Below are positions 25,182 through 36,002 of a stretch of 64,000 nucleotides of DNA, piece after piece; positions within the stretch are counted from its first letter, which is position 1, and each line of letters opens with the position of its first letter. The position numbers were made by a program, and so were the translations under genes. The notes below the pieces were generated by a model. The model was not told the DNA's origin. It did not search any database and saw nothing but the letters and a program-made list of their open reading frames with translations. The stretch comes from Arthrobacter caoxuetaonis (GTDB taxonomy: Bacteria > Actinomycetota > Actinomycetes > Actinomycetales > Micrococcaceae), in NCBI RefSeq assembly GCF_023921125.1, contig NZ_CP099466.1:62001-126000 (forward strand), read 5' to 3'.

Positions 25182-26027
25182 ATGACAACTCTCACCTCCG
25201 CCGGCATCGAAGACCGGTTCAACACAGATAGCAAGCACCTCATCGCCCTGGACGTCGACGGAACCCTGGTGGACCACGACGGGCACATGTCCCCCAATGT
25301 CCGGTCCGCGGCCAGGGACGCGATCGCCGCCGGCCACCACCTGGTGATTTCCACCGGCCGCTCCTTTGGCGCCGCACTTCCGGTCCTTGAGAGCATTGGC
25401 CTCACTGACGGCTTCACCGTCTGCTCCAACGGCGGCGTCACCCTCCAGATCGACACCTCCCTGCCGGACGGCTACCAAATTGTGGACCGGGTGGTCTTTG
25501 ATCCCCGCCCCGCGCTGGACGCCCTGCGCGTGTCACTGCCTACCGCCAAGTTCGCCCTGGAAGACCACGAGGGACGTTTCCTGTCCACCGAACGGTTCCA
25601 GGACGCCAGCTTCGGCGCGGAAGCACAGGCCGTGGACTTCGAATACCTGCGCGAAAGCAAAGCCGTGCGTGTGGTGGTGTTCAGCACCGACAGCACTGCC
25701 GAGGAATTCGGCGACGCCGTGGCCGCCATCGGCCTGCACGGGGTGACGTATTCAGTGGGCTGGACCGCCTGGCTGGACATCGCCGCAGCAGGCGTCACCA
25801 AGGCATCCGCGCTGGAACAGGTCCGCCGCCGTCTGGACATCGACCCCCTGCACACCGTTGCCGTGGGCGACGGCCGCAACGACATTGAAATGCTCTCCTG
25901 GGCCGCACGCGGTGTCGCTATGGGTCAGTCCCCGAAGGAAGTGCTGTCCGTTGCCTCCGAAGTGACCGGCTCGGTCTATGAGGACGGCGCCGCGAAGGTC
26001 ATCCGCAGCCTGCTCACCCCGCGCTGA
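25182..26027 (+). CDS. HAD-superfamily (Cof-type) phosphatase, putative Pho-regulon member
   Basis: 281-residue HAD hydrolase. Motif I is ALDVDGTLVDHDG near residues 20-30, motif II lies in VISTGRSFG, and the end has AVGDGRNDIEMLSWAARGVAMGQ. It is of the same Cof/IIB type as the gene at 208 but only distantly similar. It dephosphorylates a small metabolite in the cytosol; there is no signal peptide. ATG 25182 lacks a strong Shine-Dalgarno sequence and the AT-rich bases just before it may be a -10 region, so a leaderless mRNA is possible. The adjacent PHO box suggests induction by phosphate starvation. Confidence 0.85.
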   Translation: MTTLTSAGIEDRFNTDSKHLIALDVDGTLVDHDGHMSPNVRSAARDAIAAGHHLVISTGRSFGAALPVLESIGLTDGFTVCSNGGVTLQIDTSLPDGYQIVDRVVFDPRPALDALRVSLPTAKFALEDHEGRFLSTERFQDASFGAEAQAVDFEYLRESKAVRVVVFSTDSTAEEFGDAVAAIGLHGVTYSVGWTAWLDIAAAGVTKASALEQVRRRLDIDPLHTVAVGDGRNDIEMLSWAARGVAMGQSPKEVLSVASEVTGSVYEDGAAKVIRSLLTPR

Positions 26028-26086
26028 CCGGCCGCGCCTTGCCACCACACGCTGACCGCAAGGTTCTGGTCAGTGGCGCTTCGGGG

Positions 26087-26134
26087 CAGTACGGATATGT
26101 GGGGCAGTGCGGATATGTTCAGTACGGATATGTT
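26087..26134. repeat. Three imperfect 15-18-bp tandem repeats
   Basis: Units begin CAGTACGGATATGT (26087), CAGTGCGGATATGTT (26105) and CAGTACGGATATGTT (26120); a decayed fourth, CAGCGCAGATAG, runs into the 3' end of the SatD-like gene. They lie between convergent genes. No spacers, so this is not CRISPR. Confidence 0.75.
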
Positions 26135-26769
26135 CAGCGCAGATAGGGAAGCGGCGCCGGCGGGAGGGCAGCAGGCCCCGCAGCCAGGTCCAGCAGGCGG
26201 GCAGCAGCCGGACGGGTTGCCCACTCCTCGACCCAGTGGGCGCGCACCACTGCCTTGCTGACCGCCTGTGCGCTGATGCCCAGTACTTCGGCCACGTACT
26301 TCTGCTGCCCCCGGGCTCCGGGCGTCAGCAGGTCCAGAACGTTCCATTCCGCGGTGGTGCGGCTGGCCACCAACTGCCCCAGCAGACGCAGGACAGCCTC
26401 GGCTTCGGCAGCAATTTGGGTATCGGGTCCTTCAACGGCCAGCGGTATGCGGTCTCCGGTGCGCTGCGCCCGTTCCACCGCGCGCCTGGCGTAGACCAGC
26501 CCGAATCCTTCAGCCTGGAGCACATCCTGCGGCAGGGGACGGCGGATTTCACCAACGCCGAGGCCAACGTGCCAGCGCCGGGCCCGCACGGCAATCAGGG
26601 CGGCGTCCACCGCTGCAGCGGGATCAGCAAGGATCCCCTGGACCTCATCCCCCACGGAGCGCTGGAATCCAGCGGCAGCAGGAATGTGCCGCAGGGAGCG
26701 CAGCAGCTCCGGAACCTGGTCGCCCACCTCGCGGGAGTCCCGCTGGTTGATGGTCAGCACAAAATGCAT
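26134..26769 (-). CDS. SatD-like protein with C-terminal helix-turn-helix
   Basis: 211 residues. The first ~110 (GDEVQGILADPAAAVDAAL, RRWHVGLGVGEI, VYARRAVERA) resemble the SatD/nucleotidyl-cyclase-like fold seen in several actinobacterial proteins. The C-terminal part has a helix-turn-helix of MarR-like type (QKYVAEVLGISAQAVSKAVVRAHW). A DNA-binding regulator that senses something through its front domain is the likely role; the target is unknown. ATG 26769 is chosen over an in-frame TTG 33 bases upstream. The long palindrome at 26841 separates it from ppa. No obvious partner gene is nearby. Confidence 0.65.
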   Translation of the reverse strand: MHFVLTINQRDSREVGDQVPELLRSLRHIPAAAGFQRSVGDEVQGILADPAAAVDAALIAVRARRWHVGLGVGEIRRPLPQDVLQAEGFGLVYARRAVERAQRTGDRIPLAVEGPDTQIAAEAEAVLRLLGQLVASRTTAEWNVLDLLTPGARGQQKYVAEVLGISAQAVSKAVVRAHWVEEWATRPAAARLLDLAAGPAALPPAPLPYLR

Positions 26770-26840
26770 GGCCTCAGCATGCCAGAGCAACCGGCGAAAC
26801 AACCGCTAGGGGTTGATTGGGCGTGCCGCGTCCCAGATAG

Positions 26841-26880
26841 CAGAAACTGCACGTACCAGCGCTGGTACGTGCAGTTTCTG
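26841..26880. terminator. 40-bp perfect palindrome after ppa
   Basis: CAGAAACTGCACGTACCAGC and its exact reverse complement are joined without spacer. The position, 25 bases after the ppa stop on the minus strand, suggests a terminator, but no T-run follows it. Confidence 0.7.
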
Positions 26881-26904
26881 TAATCTCGTTGGGGGAGGAA
26901 GTCC

Positions 26905-27450
26905 CTAGTTGTTTTCGGGGTTCGCGTCGACGTCGCGGCCCTGCGGCTCGTCCTCTTCGCTGGCCTCGCCCTGCGCCTTGAAACGCTCGAGGGAAGCTTC
27001 GACCTCTGCTTCGGCGGCTTCGCGGCCTTCCCAGTCAGCGGCCTCTACCCACTTGCCCGGCTCAAGGTCCTTGTACTTGGTGAAGAAGTGCTTGATTTCG
27101 TCCAGCAGGAAATCCGACACGTCGGAGATGTCCTGGATGTGGTCGAAGCGCGGGTCCACGGGAACGCAGAGGACCTTGGCGTCTCCGCCGCCGTCGTCCA
27201 CCATGTTGAAGACGCCGATCGGGCGGGATTCAACCAGCACACCCGGGATCAGGTCGAAGTCCTGCAGCATGACCATAGCGTCCAGCGGATCGCCGTCCTC
27301 GCCGAGGGTGTTTTCGAAGTAGCCGTAGTGGGTCGGGTACTGCATGGAGGTGAACAGCACGCGGTCCAGCCGCAGGCGGTGCGTCTCGTGGTCAATTTCG
27401 TACTTGACGCGGGATCCCTTGGGGATCTCGATCGTTACGTCGAGTTTCAT
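26905..27450 (-). CDS. ppa: Inorganic pyrophosphatase
   Basis: 181 residues, soluble family [14 protein letters not shown] opens the protein and YPTHYGYF follows. The metal-binding [11 protein letters not shown] contains the catalytic Asp cluster. It splits pyrophosphate to drive biosynthesis. The last ~30 residues are an acidic extension ([19 protein letters not shown]) longer than in E. coli and probably disordered. AAGGAG precedes the ATG. The gene is divergent from the PBP4-type peptidase and ends before a 40-bp palindrome. Confidence 0.96.
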   Translation of the reverse strand: MKLDVTIEIPKGSRVKYEIDHETHRLRLDRVLFTSMQYPTHYGYFENTLGEDGDPLDAMVMLQDFDLIPGVLVESRPIGVFNMVDDGGGDAKVLCVPVDPRFDHIQDISDVSDFLLDEIKHFFTKYKDLEPGKWVEAADWEGREAAEAEVEASLERFKAQGEASEEDEPQGRDVDANPENN

Positions 27451-27604
27451 ATCGGCTCCTTGAAAACGGCCCGGGCGGACCGCGCAAACGGACAGACGGT
27501 TTAGTGCACTTTAGTGCGCAGATGGACAATGGGCGCAGCCGGAATTCCCCGTCCATTTGGGAATGTCCGTTTGGCTCACCGCGCCGGTCTAGTGTTAAAG
27601 ATAT

Positions 27605-29140
27605 ATGTCCGCAGGCGTTGCCGGGTCCGCCCCGGCGCTGGAAGCCTTGCAGACGGCCGCCGCTGGGGCGGGACCTGAGGCATCAGGGAAGCGACGAAAC
27701 AGAAGATGGTGGCCCTTGGCGAGGATGTTCTCCGGGTTGGCGCTGGCGCTGGCCTTTGCCGTCCTGCTGGTGCCCCTGGCTGTGTACGCCGGTCCGCCCC
27801 TGCTCCGGGAGCTGGACGGTTCCGCTGTCGAACGCCAGAGCGTGACGCCTTCCTACCAGCGTCCCCCCGCAGCACTGACGAAGAATTCCTTCGTCAGCCC
27901 GCTCGACCCTGCCGCCCCGGTTCCGGATCCGGCGGTCCTGGCCGGCCTGCTTGACGCCGAGCTCGCACTGGAAGGTGCCGGATCGTTTTCCGCCGTAGTC
28001 ACTGATGCCCTTACCGGGCGGGTTCTGTACGAGCGGAATCCGGCGGTGGCCGGGATGCCGGCGTCGACCCTGAAAGTCCTGACCGCGGCGGCCGTAGCCT
28101 CGGCCCTGGACCCCGGGTCCCGCTTTGAAACCACCGTCCATGCGGCGCCGGCAGCCGCGGGAGAGACCGTCGTGGTCCTGAGGGGCGGCGGGGACGTGCT
28201 GCTGGGCACGGGAGAGTCCGCCGACGATGCCGTCGTCGGCCGGGCCGGACTGGCGACGCTTGCCCAGTCTGCCGCCAAGGCCCTGGGTTCCAACGCCGGG
28301 ACTGTCCGGGTCCAGGTCGATGATTCCTTTTTCACGGGTCCTGCGCTCTCCTCCGCTTGGAACGAAGCGGACATCGACGCGGGGGAGATCGCTCCCGTCT
28401 ACCCCCTGGCCGTGAACTCCGCCTGGACGGACGAATCCCGGCAGGGCGGTCCGCGTACCGGGGACGCGGCGATGGCTGCGGCAGAAGCTTTCCGGAACGC
28501 CCTGGCCCAGGCCGGAGAGAAAGCCGGCTTCAGTGTGGCCGACGGCGTGGAACGGGGAACCGTGGCGGCGGGAGCCCGCCGGCTTGCCGTCGTCGAGTCG
28601 GCCACGGTCTCCGACCAGATCCAGCAGATGCTGATGGTCTCGGACAACTATCTTGCAGAAGCCCTGGCCCGCTCGGCGGCTGCGGCAACGGGACACGAGC
28701 CGTCGTTTGAAGGCGCACTGGACACTGTGGCTGACCAGGCATCAGCCCTGGGGATCGATACCGCAGGCATGGTGCTGGCGGACGTGTCCGGACTCGCGGC
28801 CGAAAACGCGTTGACCGCGCGGCAGCTCACGGATGCCGTCCGGCTGGTCCTGACCTCCAGCGACGAGGGGCTGCGTGCGGTTGCCCGCGGCCTGCCGGTC
28901 GCCGGGCTGAGCGGAACCTTGGAGCGGCGGTATGACGACGGCGGCGCCGCAGCCGGTTTGGTCCGGGCGAAGACCGGAACACTGTTTGCCGTCACCGCGC
29001 TCAACGGGTACGTCACCGACGCCGATGGCCGGCTTCTGGCGTTCGCGCTGGTGGCACGGGGACTGGACGGAAACACGCTCGAGGCCCGGGAAGCCGTTGA
29101 CGCCGCTGCAGCGGTTCTGGCCGGTTGCGGCTGCCGCTGA
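27605..29140 (+). CDS. dacB: D-alanyl-D-alanine carboxypeptidase/endopeptidase (PBP4, S13 family)
   Basis: 511 residues. A basic N-terminus and one membrane helix (about 41-62) act as signal anchor. The penicillin-binding motifs are SxxK at Ser154-Lys157 (ASTLK), SDN at 346-348 (MVSDNYLAE), and KTG at 456 (RAKTGTLF). The long insert between the first two motifs is typical of peptidase family S13. It trims peptide stems or cross-links of peptidoglycan outside the membrane. The ATG has no Shine-Dalgarno; a TAGTGT hexamer lies nine bases upstream. It is probably the first gene of a run continuing through the zincin, tilS, hpt. Confidence 0.92.
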   Translation: MSAGVAGSAPALEALQTAAAGAGPEASGKRRNRRWWPLARMFSGLALALAFAVLLVPLAVYAGPPLLRELDGSAVERQSVTPSYQRPPAALTKNSFVSPLDPAAPVPDPAVLAGLLDAELALEGAGSFSAVVTDALTGRVLYERNPAVAGMPASTLKVLTAAAVASALDPGSRFETTVHAAPAAAGETVVVLRGGGDVLLGTGESADDAVVGRAGLATLAQSAAKALGSNAGTVRVQVDDSFFTGPALSSAWNEADIDAGEIAPVYPLAVNSAWTDESRQGGPRTGDAAMAAAEAFRNALAQAGEKAGFSVADGVERGTVAAGARRLAVVESATVSDQIQQMLMVSDNYLAEALARSAAAATGHEPSFEGALDTVADQASALGIDTAGMVLADVSGLAAENALTARQLTDAVRLVLTSSDEGLRAVARGLPVAGLSGTLERRYDDGGAAAGLVRAKTGTLFAVTALNGYVTDADGRLLAFALVARGLDGNTLEAREAVDAAAAVLAGCGCR

Positions 29141-29201
29141 ACACCCGCGCAATTGGAACCGGACGGAACACTTTGAGCTGCGCCTGTGATCGAATGGTGC
29201 C

Positions 29202-30347
29202 ATGGAAAGCAACCAGCAGCACCTGAGTGCCGCAACCGCCAGCCGTTTGGTGAACTGGGACTTCGCAGCTGCCACGGCCGCTGCCCTGGTGGCCCCCGGA
29301 CCCAAGATGAGCCGCCGCGAAATCCAGGCCGCCGTAACTGACCTGCGCCGCCTCGCGGATGAATCCGTGACCCACGTCCACCGGATTACGGGCCTGGATG
29401 CAGCGGAGGACCTGCGTGACTCGCAGGTCCTGATTGTCGACCGTGCGTCCTGGGCCAAAGCGAACTCACAGAGTTTCGCCGCCCTGATGAACCCCATGCT
29501 GCAGCACCTGGCCCAGACGCGCCCGGAGGCAGTCAACGCCACGAATACCGCCGTCGCCGGGACGCTGACCGGTGCCGAACTCGGTGCCGTGCTGGCATTC
29601 CTGGCCAGCAAGGTGCTGGGCCAGTACGACCCCTTCGCAGCGCTGGCAGCGGATAACCCGTCCAAGACCGGCGGCCGGCTGCTACTGGTGGCCCCGAACA
29701 TCATCAGTACCGAGCGGGAACTGAATGTTGAGCCCCGGGACTTCAGGCTCTGGGTCTGCCTGCACGAACAGACCCATCGGGTGCAGTTCGCTGCGGCCCC
29801 GTGGCTGCGCGACCATATGCTGGACCAGATCCGGCAGCTCAGCAACGGACTGATGGACAAGGCGCAGGGCTTGCCGGAGCGGATTAACCAGCTGGCCAAG
29901 CAGCTTTCCGCCGCTGCCGGAACAGGGAAGGCCGTTGAATCTTCGGACGGCGTTCCCGCACGGCAGATGGACGTGCTGACCCTTCTGCAGGATCCGGAAG
30001 ACAAAGCCCGGCTCTCCCACATCACGGCTGTCATGAGCCTGCTGGAGGGCCACGCCAACGTGGTGATGGACGCAGTCGACTCCAGCATCATCCCGAGCGT
30101 GAAGACCATCCGCCGCCGCTTCAATGACCGCGGTGCCAACCGGGGCTGGCTGGACAAGTTCTTCCGCAGGGTGATGGGGCTGGACGCCAAGATGCGCCAG
30201 TACGCGGACGGATCCAGGTTTGTCCGGTCAGTGGTGGACAAAGCCGGCATGCAGGGCTTCAACCGGGTCTGGGAACGTGCGGAAAACCTGCCCACCGAAG
30301 CGGAGATCCACAACCCGGACCTCTGGATCCAGCGGATGGGGCTGTAA
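29202..30347 (+). CDS. Zinc-dependent metalloprotease-like protein (DUF2342/zincin_2)
   Basis: 381 residues, a family found mainly in actinobacteria and historically labelled coenzyme F420 biosynthesis associated. VNWDFAAATAAALVAPGP opens the protein, and HEQTH at 188-192 (CLHEQTHRVQF) is the zinc-binding HExxH. A long helical C-terminal part ends WIQRMGL. There is no signal peptide, so it would be cytosolic. Proteolysis has, to my knowledge, not been well shown and the F420 label comes from genome correlation. It always tends to lie beside tilS and hpt, as here; TilS starts seven bases downstream. Confidence 0.88.
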   Translation: MESNQQHLSAATASRLVNWDFAAATAAALVAPGPKMSRREIQAAVTDLRRLADESVTHVHRITGLDAAEDLRDSQVLIVDRASWAKANSQSFAALMNPMLQHLAQTRPEAVNATNTAVAGTLTGAELGAVLAFLASKVLGQYDPFAALAADNPSKTGGRLLLVAPNIISTERELNVEPRDFRLWVCLHEQTHRVQFAAAPWLRDHMLDQIRQLSNGLMDKAQGLPERINQLAKQLSAAAGTGKAVESSDGVPARQMDVLTLLQDPEDKARLSHITAVMSLLEGHANVVMDAVDSSIIPSVKTIRRRFNDRGANRGWLDKFFRRVMGLDAKMRQYADGSRFVRSVVDKAGMQGFNRVWERAENLPTEAEIHNPDLWIQRMGL

Positions 30348-30354
30348 CCCGCAC

Positions 30355-31458
30355 GTGAATGATTCCCAAACGCATCCCCTCGTTCCCGCAGTACGCGCCC
30401 GTAAGCGGCTGAACCCCACGCTGGGCAAGGCCCGGGCCATGCTGCGGGAATTCCTGCTCGACGCCGGCCTGTCCCCCGGCGGCGAGGCCCCGCCCGTGCT
30501 CCTGGTCGCGTGCAGCGGCGGCCCGGACTCCCTGGCCCTCGCCGAGACGGCGTCCTTCTTCAACCGGCGCGGTGACTATCGGGTCGGTGCCGCCGTCGTT
30601 GACCACGGGCTTCAGCCCGGATCTGCCGAGGTTGCCGCGCAAGCTGCTCAGAAGCTGGGTGCCATGGGACTGCACCCGGTCACCATCCACCGTGTCCGGG
30701 TTCCCGAATCCGGCATGGGACCCGAGGCTGCCGCCCGCAGCGTCCGGTATGAAGCACTTGATGCCGCCGCCGAGGCGGCCGGAGCCGACGCCGTCCTGCT
30801 CGGCCATACCCTGGACGACCAGGCCGAGCAGGTGCTCCTTGGCCTGGCCCGCGGATCCGGGACCAGGTCCCTTGCCGGCATTCCGCCCCGCCGCGGCCGT
30901 TACCTCCGTCCGTTCCTGGGGCTGCGCCGCGATGAGGTTGAAGAGATCTGCGCCGCCCAGGACCTTGACCCCTGGCACGATCCGACCAACGCGGACCCGG
31001 CCTACGCACGGTCCCGGGTGAGGACCGAGGTGCTTCCGTTCCTTGAACAGGCGCTGGGGCCGGGCATTGCGGAGGCGCTGTACCGCAGTTCCCGGATCCT
31101 GGCACAGGACGCCGATTACCTGGACGGGCAGGCCGCCGAAACCTATGCGCGGCTGCGCAGCGAAGCGCCGGATTCGGGCAGCCCGGATGAGATCCTCCTC
31201 TCGGAAGACGGCCTTCGGGCGCTGCCCCCGGCACTGAGGCAACGGGTGCTGGCCCTGGCCGCCGCGGAGCTCGGAGCCGCCCGTCCCAGCTGGGAAAGGG
31301 TGCGCGCAGTGGAGGCGCTGCTGCGCCGGGAGGGCTCGGCCGGGCCCGTCCAGCTGGTGGGTAAGGTCAGCGCTTACCGCCAGGTGCGCGGCAAACCGGT
31401 TCCCCAAGGTGCCTCAAGCTATGGCAATCTTGTTTTTAGGAAAAAGAGCAGCGCCTAA
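30355..31458 (+). CDS. tilS: tRNA(Ile)-lysidine synthase
   Basis: 367 residues. The PP-loop SGGPDS is at 54-59, followed by VDHGLQPGS and LGHTLDDQAEQVLLGLARGSG, all TilS hallmarks. The enzyme attaches lysine to C34 of the minor tRNA-Ile so that it reads AUA. A C-terminal substrate-binding region follows residue ~220. I use the GTG at 30355, seven bases after the previous stop; no Shine-Dalgarno is visible, so translation may be coupled to the zincin gene. The frame is open further upstream but overlaps that gene and is not conserved. Confidence 0.92.
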   Translation: MNDSQTHPLVPAVRARKRLNPTLGKARAMLREFLLDAGLSPGGEAPPVLLVACSGGPDSLALAETASFFNRRGDYRVGAAVVDHGLQPGSAEVAAQAAQKLGAMGLHPVTIHRVRVPESGMGPEAAARSVRYEALDAAAEAAGADAVLLGHTLDDQAEQVLLGLARGSGTRSLAGIPPRRGRYLRPFLGLRRDEVEEICAAQDLDPWHDPTNADPAYARSRVRTEVLPFLEQALGPGIAEALYRSSRILAQDADYLDGQAAETYARLRSEAPDSGSPDEILLSEDGLRALPPALRQRVLALAAAELGAARPSWERVRAVEALLRREGSAGPVQLVGKVSAYRQVRGKPVPQGASSYGNLVFRKKSSA

Positions 31459-31493
31459 GACCAGCTGCAACATCTCGTACCCGGGAGCCATTC

Positions 31494-32045
31494 GTGGATT
31501 CACACGACGTCCAGTCAGACCTCAAACACGTTCTTTACACCAAGGAACAGATTGCCGAGCGGATCAAGGAGCTGGCGGCGGAGATTGACCGCGACTACGC
31601 CGGACGCGATGTCCTGCTGGTTGGCGTCCTGAAAGGCGCCGTCATGGTCATGGCGGACCTCTCACGCGCCCTGCACAGCCACGTCTCCATGGACTGGATG
31701 GCAGTGTCCTCCTACGGCTCCGGCACCCAGTCCTCCGGCGTCGTCCGGATCCTGAAGGACCTGGAGACCGACCTGCTGGGCAAGCACGTCCTCATCGTCG
31801 AAGACATCATTGATTCCGGCCTCACGCTGTCCTGGCTGCGGACCAACCTGCAGTCCCGCGGACCGGCAAGCGTGGAAATCTGCACCCTGCTGCGCAAGCC
31901 CGATGCTGCCAAGGTCGAAATCGACGTGAAGTACGTCGGCTACGAAATCCCGAACGAATTCGTGGTTGGCTACGGCCTGGACTTCGCTGAGAAGTACCGC
32001 AACCTGGACTTCATCGGCACCCTGGCTCCGCACGTCTACGAGTAA
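31494..32045 (+). CDS. hpt: Hypoxanthine-guanine phosphoribosyltransferase
   Basis: 183 residues. The PRPP-binding motif is VLIVEDIIDSGLTLSWL at about residues 98-114, and GVLKGAVMVMADL and SSYGSGTQSSG are other family marks. It salvages hypoxanthine and guanine to IMP and GMP. GGGAG precedes the GTG start. The tilS-hpt-ftsH order is conserved across many bacteria. A strong terminator follows, so ftsH is transcribed separately. Confidence 0.96.
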   Translation: MDSHDVQSDLKHVLYTKEQIAERIKELAAEIDRDYAGRDVLLVGVLKGAVMVMADLSRALHSHVSMDWMAVSSYGSGTQSSGVVRILKDLETDLLGKHVLIVEDIIDSGLTLSWLRTNLQSRGPASVEICTLLRKPDAAKVEIDVKYVGYEIPNEFVVGYGLDFAEKYRNLDFIGTLAPHVYE

Positions 32046-32065
32046 CCTGCACGCAGGTGCCCTGA

Positions 32066-32125
32066 CCCGCCGCCCCTGGTGCCGATTCCCCTTTGGGGGC
32101 CGCAGCGGGGGACGGCGGGTTTTTT
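32066..32125 (+). terminator. Rho-independent terminator of hpt
   Basis: CCCGCCGCCCC at 32066-32076 pairs with GGGGGACGGCGGG at 32107-32119; six T follow at 32120-32125. Confidence 0.85.
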
Positions 32126-32308
32126 GTTCCCGCCGGCATGAGCGGAATCACGGCCGGCGGCTACGCCCTGAGGGAACTAAAGCGTCTTTCCGGCCGTGTC
32201 TTTTGGGGAGACGGTGTATAGCTAGACATTGCTGCAGCCATCAAGACGGTGCCAGGGGCAGCAAATTCTCGCGCAAGACAAGCGTTGTTGATCAGGAGGG
32301 ACGGGGCT

Positions 32309-32324
32309 TTGGCCCTGACGACGA

Positions 32325-32335
<11 letters not shown>
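32309..32335 (+). CDS. Possible 8-codon leader ORF overlapping the ftsH start
   Basis: A strong AGGAGGG at 32294-32300 is spaced eight bases before a TTG that opens a short frame (MALTTNEI, stop TAA at 32333-32335). This frame overlaps the ftsH ATG at 32325 by eleven bases. ftsH itself has no nearby Shine-Dalgarno. The leader could feed ribosomes to ftsH by coupling. This is an inference from spacing only. Confidence 0.35.
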
Positions 32336-34394
<2,059 letters not shown>

Positions 34395-34454
34395 CGCAAG
34401 AACTGACGGCCGGGGCACCTGCTCCGGCCGTCAGGGTACCTTCAGCGTCCACGG

Positions 34455-34460
34455 TAGGAT
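34455..34460 (+). promoter_or_regulatory. -10 hexamer TAGGAT of a leaderless folE transcript
   Basis: Six bases separate TAGGAT from the GTG start of folE. If used, folE and the genes behind it have a promoter independent of ftsH. Confidence 0.6.
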
Positions 34461-34466
34461 CGTGCA

Positions 34467-35084
34467 GTGACGGATTTCGACGACGAACTGACTTTGGCCG
34501 AGTTGAATGAGGCCGCCTCAGAAGTGGACCAGCCCCGCATTGAGCGGGCGGTGCGCGAAATTCTCCTTGCCATTGGAGAGGATCCGGACCGCGACGGCCT
34601 CAAGCAGACGCCGTCCCGGGTGGCCAAGTCCTACGCGGAGATCTTCGCCGGGCTGCACCAGAGCCCAACGGACCTGCTCGCCACCACTTTCGAGCTGGAC
34701 CATGAGGAAATGGTGCTGGTCAAGGACATTCCGTTCTACTCCACCTGCGAGCATCACCTCGTTCCCTTTCATGGTTCTGCGCACATCGGCTACATCCCGT
34801 CCCACGACGGGAAGGTCACCGGGCTGAGCAAGCTTGCCCGGCTGGTGGACGTCTACGCCCGGCGCCCGCAGGTCCAGGAACGGCTCACCACCCAGATTGT
34901 TGACGCCCTGATGGACAACCTGCAGCCCGTCGGAGCGATCGTCGTCATTGAATGTGAACACCTGTGCATGTCCATGCGCGGAGTGCGGAAGCCGGGGGCC
35001 AAAACGGTAACCTCGGCCGTGCGCGGCCAGCTGCGCGAGACCGCCACGCGCGCTGAAGCAATGAGCCTGATACTCGGACGATAG
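34467..35084 (+). CDS. folE: GTP cyclohydrolase I
   Basis: 205 residues, full length. Zinc and active-site residues are visible in [12 protein letters not shown] and in [33 protein letters not shown] is typical of the front half. It converts GTP to dihydroneopterin triphosphate, the first step of folate synthesis. It opens a tight run folE-folP-folB-folK, each within ten bases of the next or overlapping. The GTG start sits six bases after a TAGGAT hexamer. Confidence 0.97.
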   Translation: MTDFDDELTLAELNEAASEVDQPRIERAVREILLAIGEDPDRDGLKQTPSRVAKSYAEIFAGLHQSPTDLLATTFELDHEEMVLVKDIPFYSTCEHHLVPFHGSAHIGYIPSHDGKVTGLSKLARLVDVYARRPQVQERLTTQIVDALMDNLQPVGAIVVIECEHLCMSMRGVRKPGAKTVTSAVRGQLRETATRAEAMSLILGR

Positions 35085-35093
35085 GACGACTCC

Positions 35094-35999
35094 ATGGATT
35101 CGCTAGCCGCCACTCCCGGAACCGGGCCTGCCACCAACCCGTTGCCGGTGATTCGCCCCGCTGCGAAGCAGCGCCGCTTCGAGGACCTGCCCACGGGACG
35201 GACCCTGGTGATGGGGATCCTGAACGTGACCCCGGATTCCTTCAGCGACGGCGGAGACCACGCCACCACTGACGCGGCGATCCGCGCGGGACTCAAAATG
35301 CACTACGACGGCGCTGACATCATCGACATCGGCGGGGAATCCACCCGTCCGGATGCCGAGCGGATCAGCCCCGAGGAAGAACAGCGGCGGATCCTGCCCG
35401 TTGTCCAGGCGCTGGTGAAAGCCGGAGCGCTGATCAGCGTCGACACCATGAACGCCTCCACCGCCGCAAAGGCCATTGAAGCCGGAGCCGGACTGATCAA
35501 CGACGTTTCCGGCCTGCAGCTCGACCCGGAGATGCCGGAACTGATTGCGCGCACGAAGGTTCCCTACGTCCTGATGCACAGCCGCGGAAGCGTTCGCAGC
35601 CAGGATCCGAAGGCGGACTACGGCGACGTGGTCGAGGACGTCATCGCTGAGCTCACCACACTGCGCGATACGTTCTACGACGCCGGCGTCACTCCGGAGC
35701 AGATCATCCTGGATCCGGGACTTGGCTTCGCAAAGAACGCAGAACACGACTGGGCACTGCTGCGAAACGTGGACCGCCTTACCCTGCTGGGCCACCGCGT
35801 GCTCATCGGAGCCTCACGCAAGCGTTTCCTGGGCTCCCTGCTGACAACGGCAGGCAAGGCCGCGAAGCCGGCCGAGCGGGACAACGCGACCCTGGCAACC
35901 ACTGCCCTGGCCGCCAGCCAGGGCGTCTGGGCTGTCCGGGTTCACGACGTCGCAGCCAACGCGGACGCCGTCAAAGTCGCCGCAGCCTGGCAGGGCTAA
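35094..35999 (+). CDS. folP: Dihydropteroate synthase
   Basis: 301 residues. MGILNVTPDSFSDGG near residue 40 and DIIDIGGESTRPDA bind pterin and phosphate loops; LMHSRG and IGASRKRFLG complete the active site. It joins p-aminobenzoate to the pterin pyrophosphate and is the sulfonamide target. The N-terminus is about 35 residues longer than the shortest homologues. AGGACGAC precedes the ATG at 35094. The start lies nine bases after the folE stop and folB follows after three bases. Confidence 0.96.
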   Translation: MDSLAATPGTGPATNPLPVIRPAAKQRRFEDLPTGRTLVMGILNVTPDSFSDGGDHATTDAAIRAGLKMHYDGADIIDIGGESTRPDAERISPEEEQRRILPVVQALVKAGALISVDTMNASTAAKAIEAGAGLINDVSGLQLDPEMPELIARTKVPYVLMHSRGSVRSQDPKADYGDVVEDVIAELTTLRDTFYDAGVTPEQIILDPGLGFAKNAEHDWALLRNVDRLTLLGHRVLIGASRKRFLGSLLTTAGKAAKPAERDNATLATTALAASQGVWAVRVHDVAANADAVKVAAAWQG

Positions 36000-36002
36000 C
36001 CC

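Noticed and set aside
26087..26134. Repeat cluster as CRISPR
   Set aside because: Units are tandem without spacers, only three copies, and no cas genes.
28742..30313. 523-codon minus-strand open frame
   Set aside because: Antisense of the PBP4 and zincin genes, Ser and Arg-rich.
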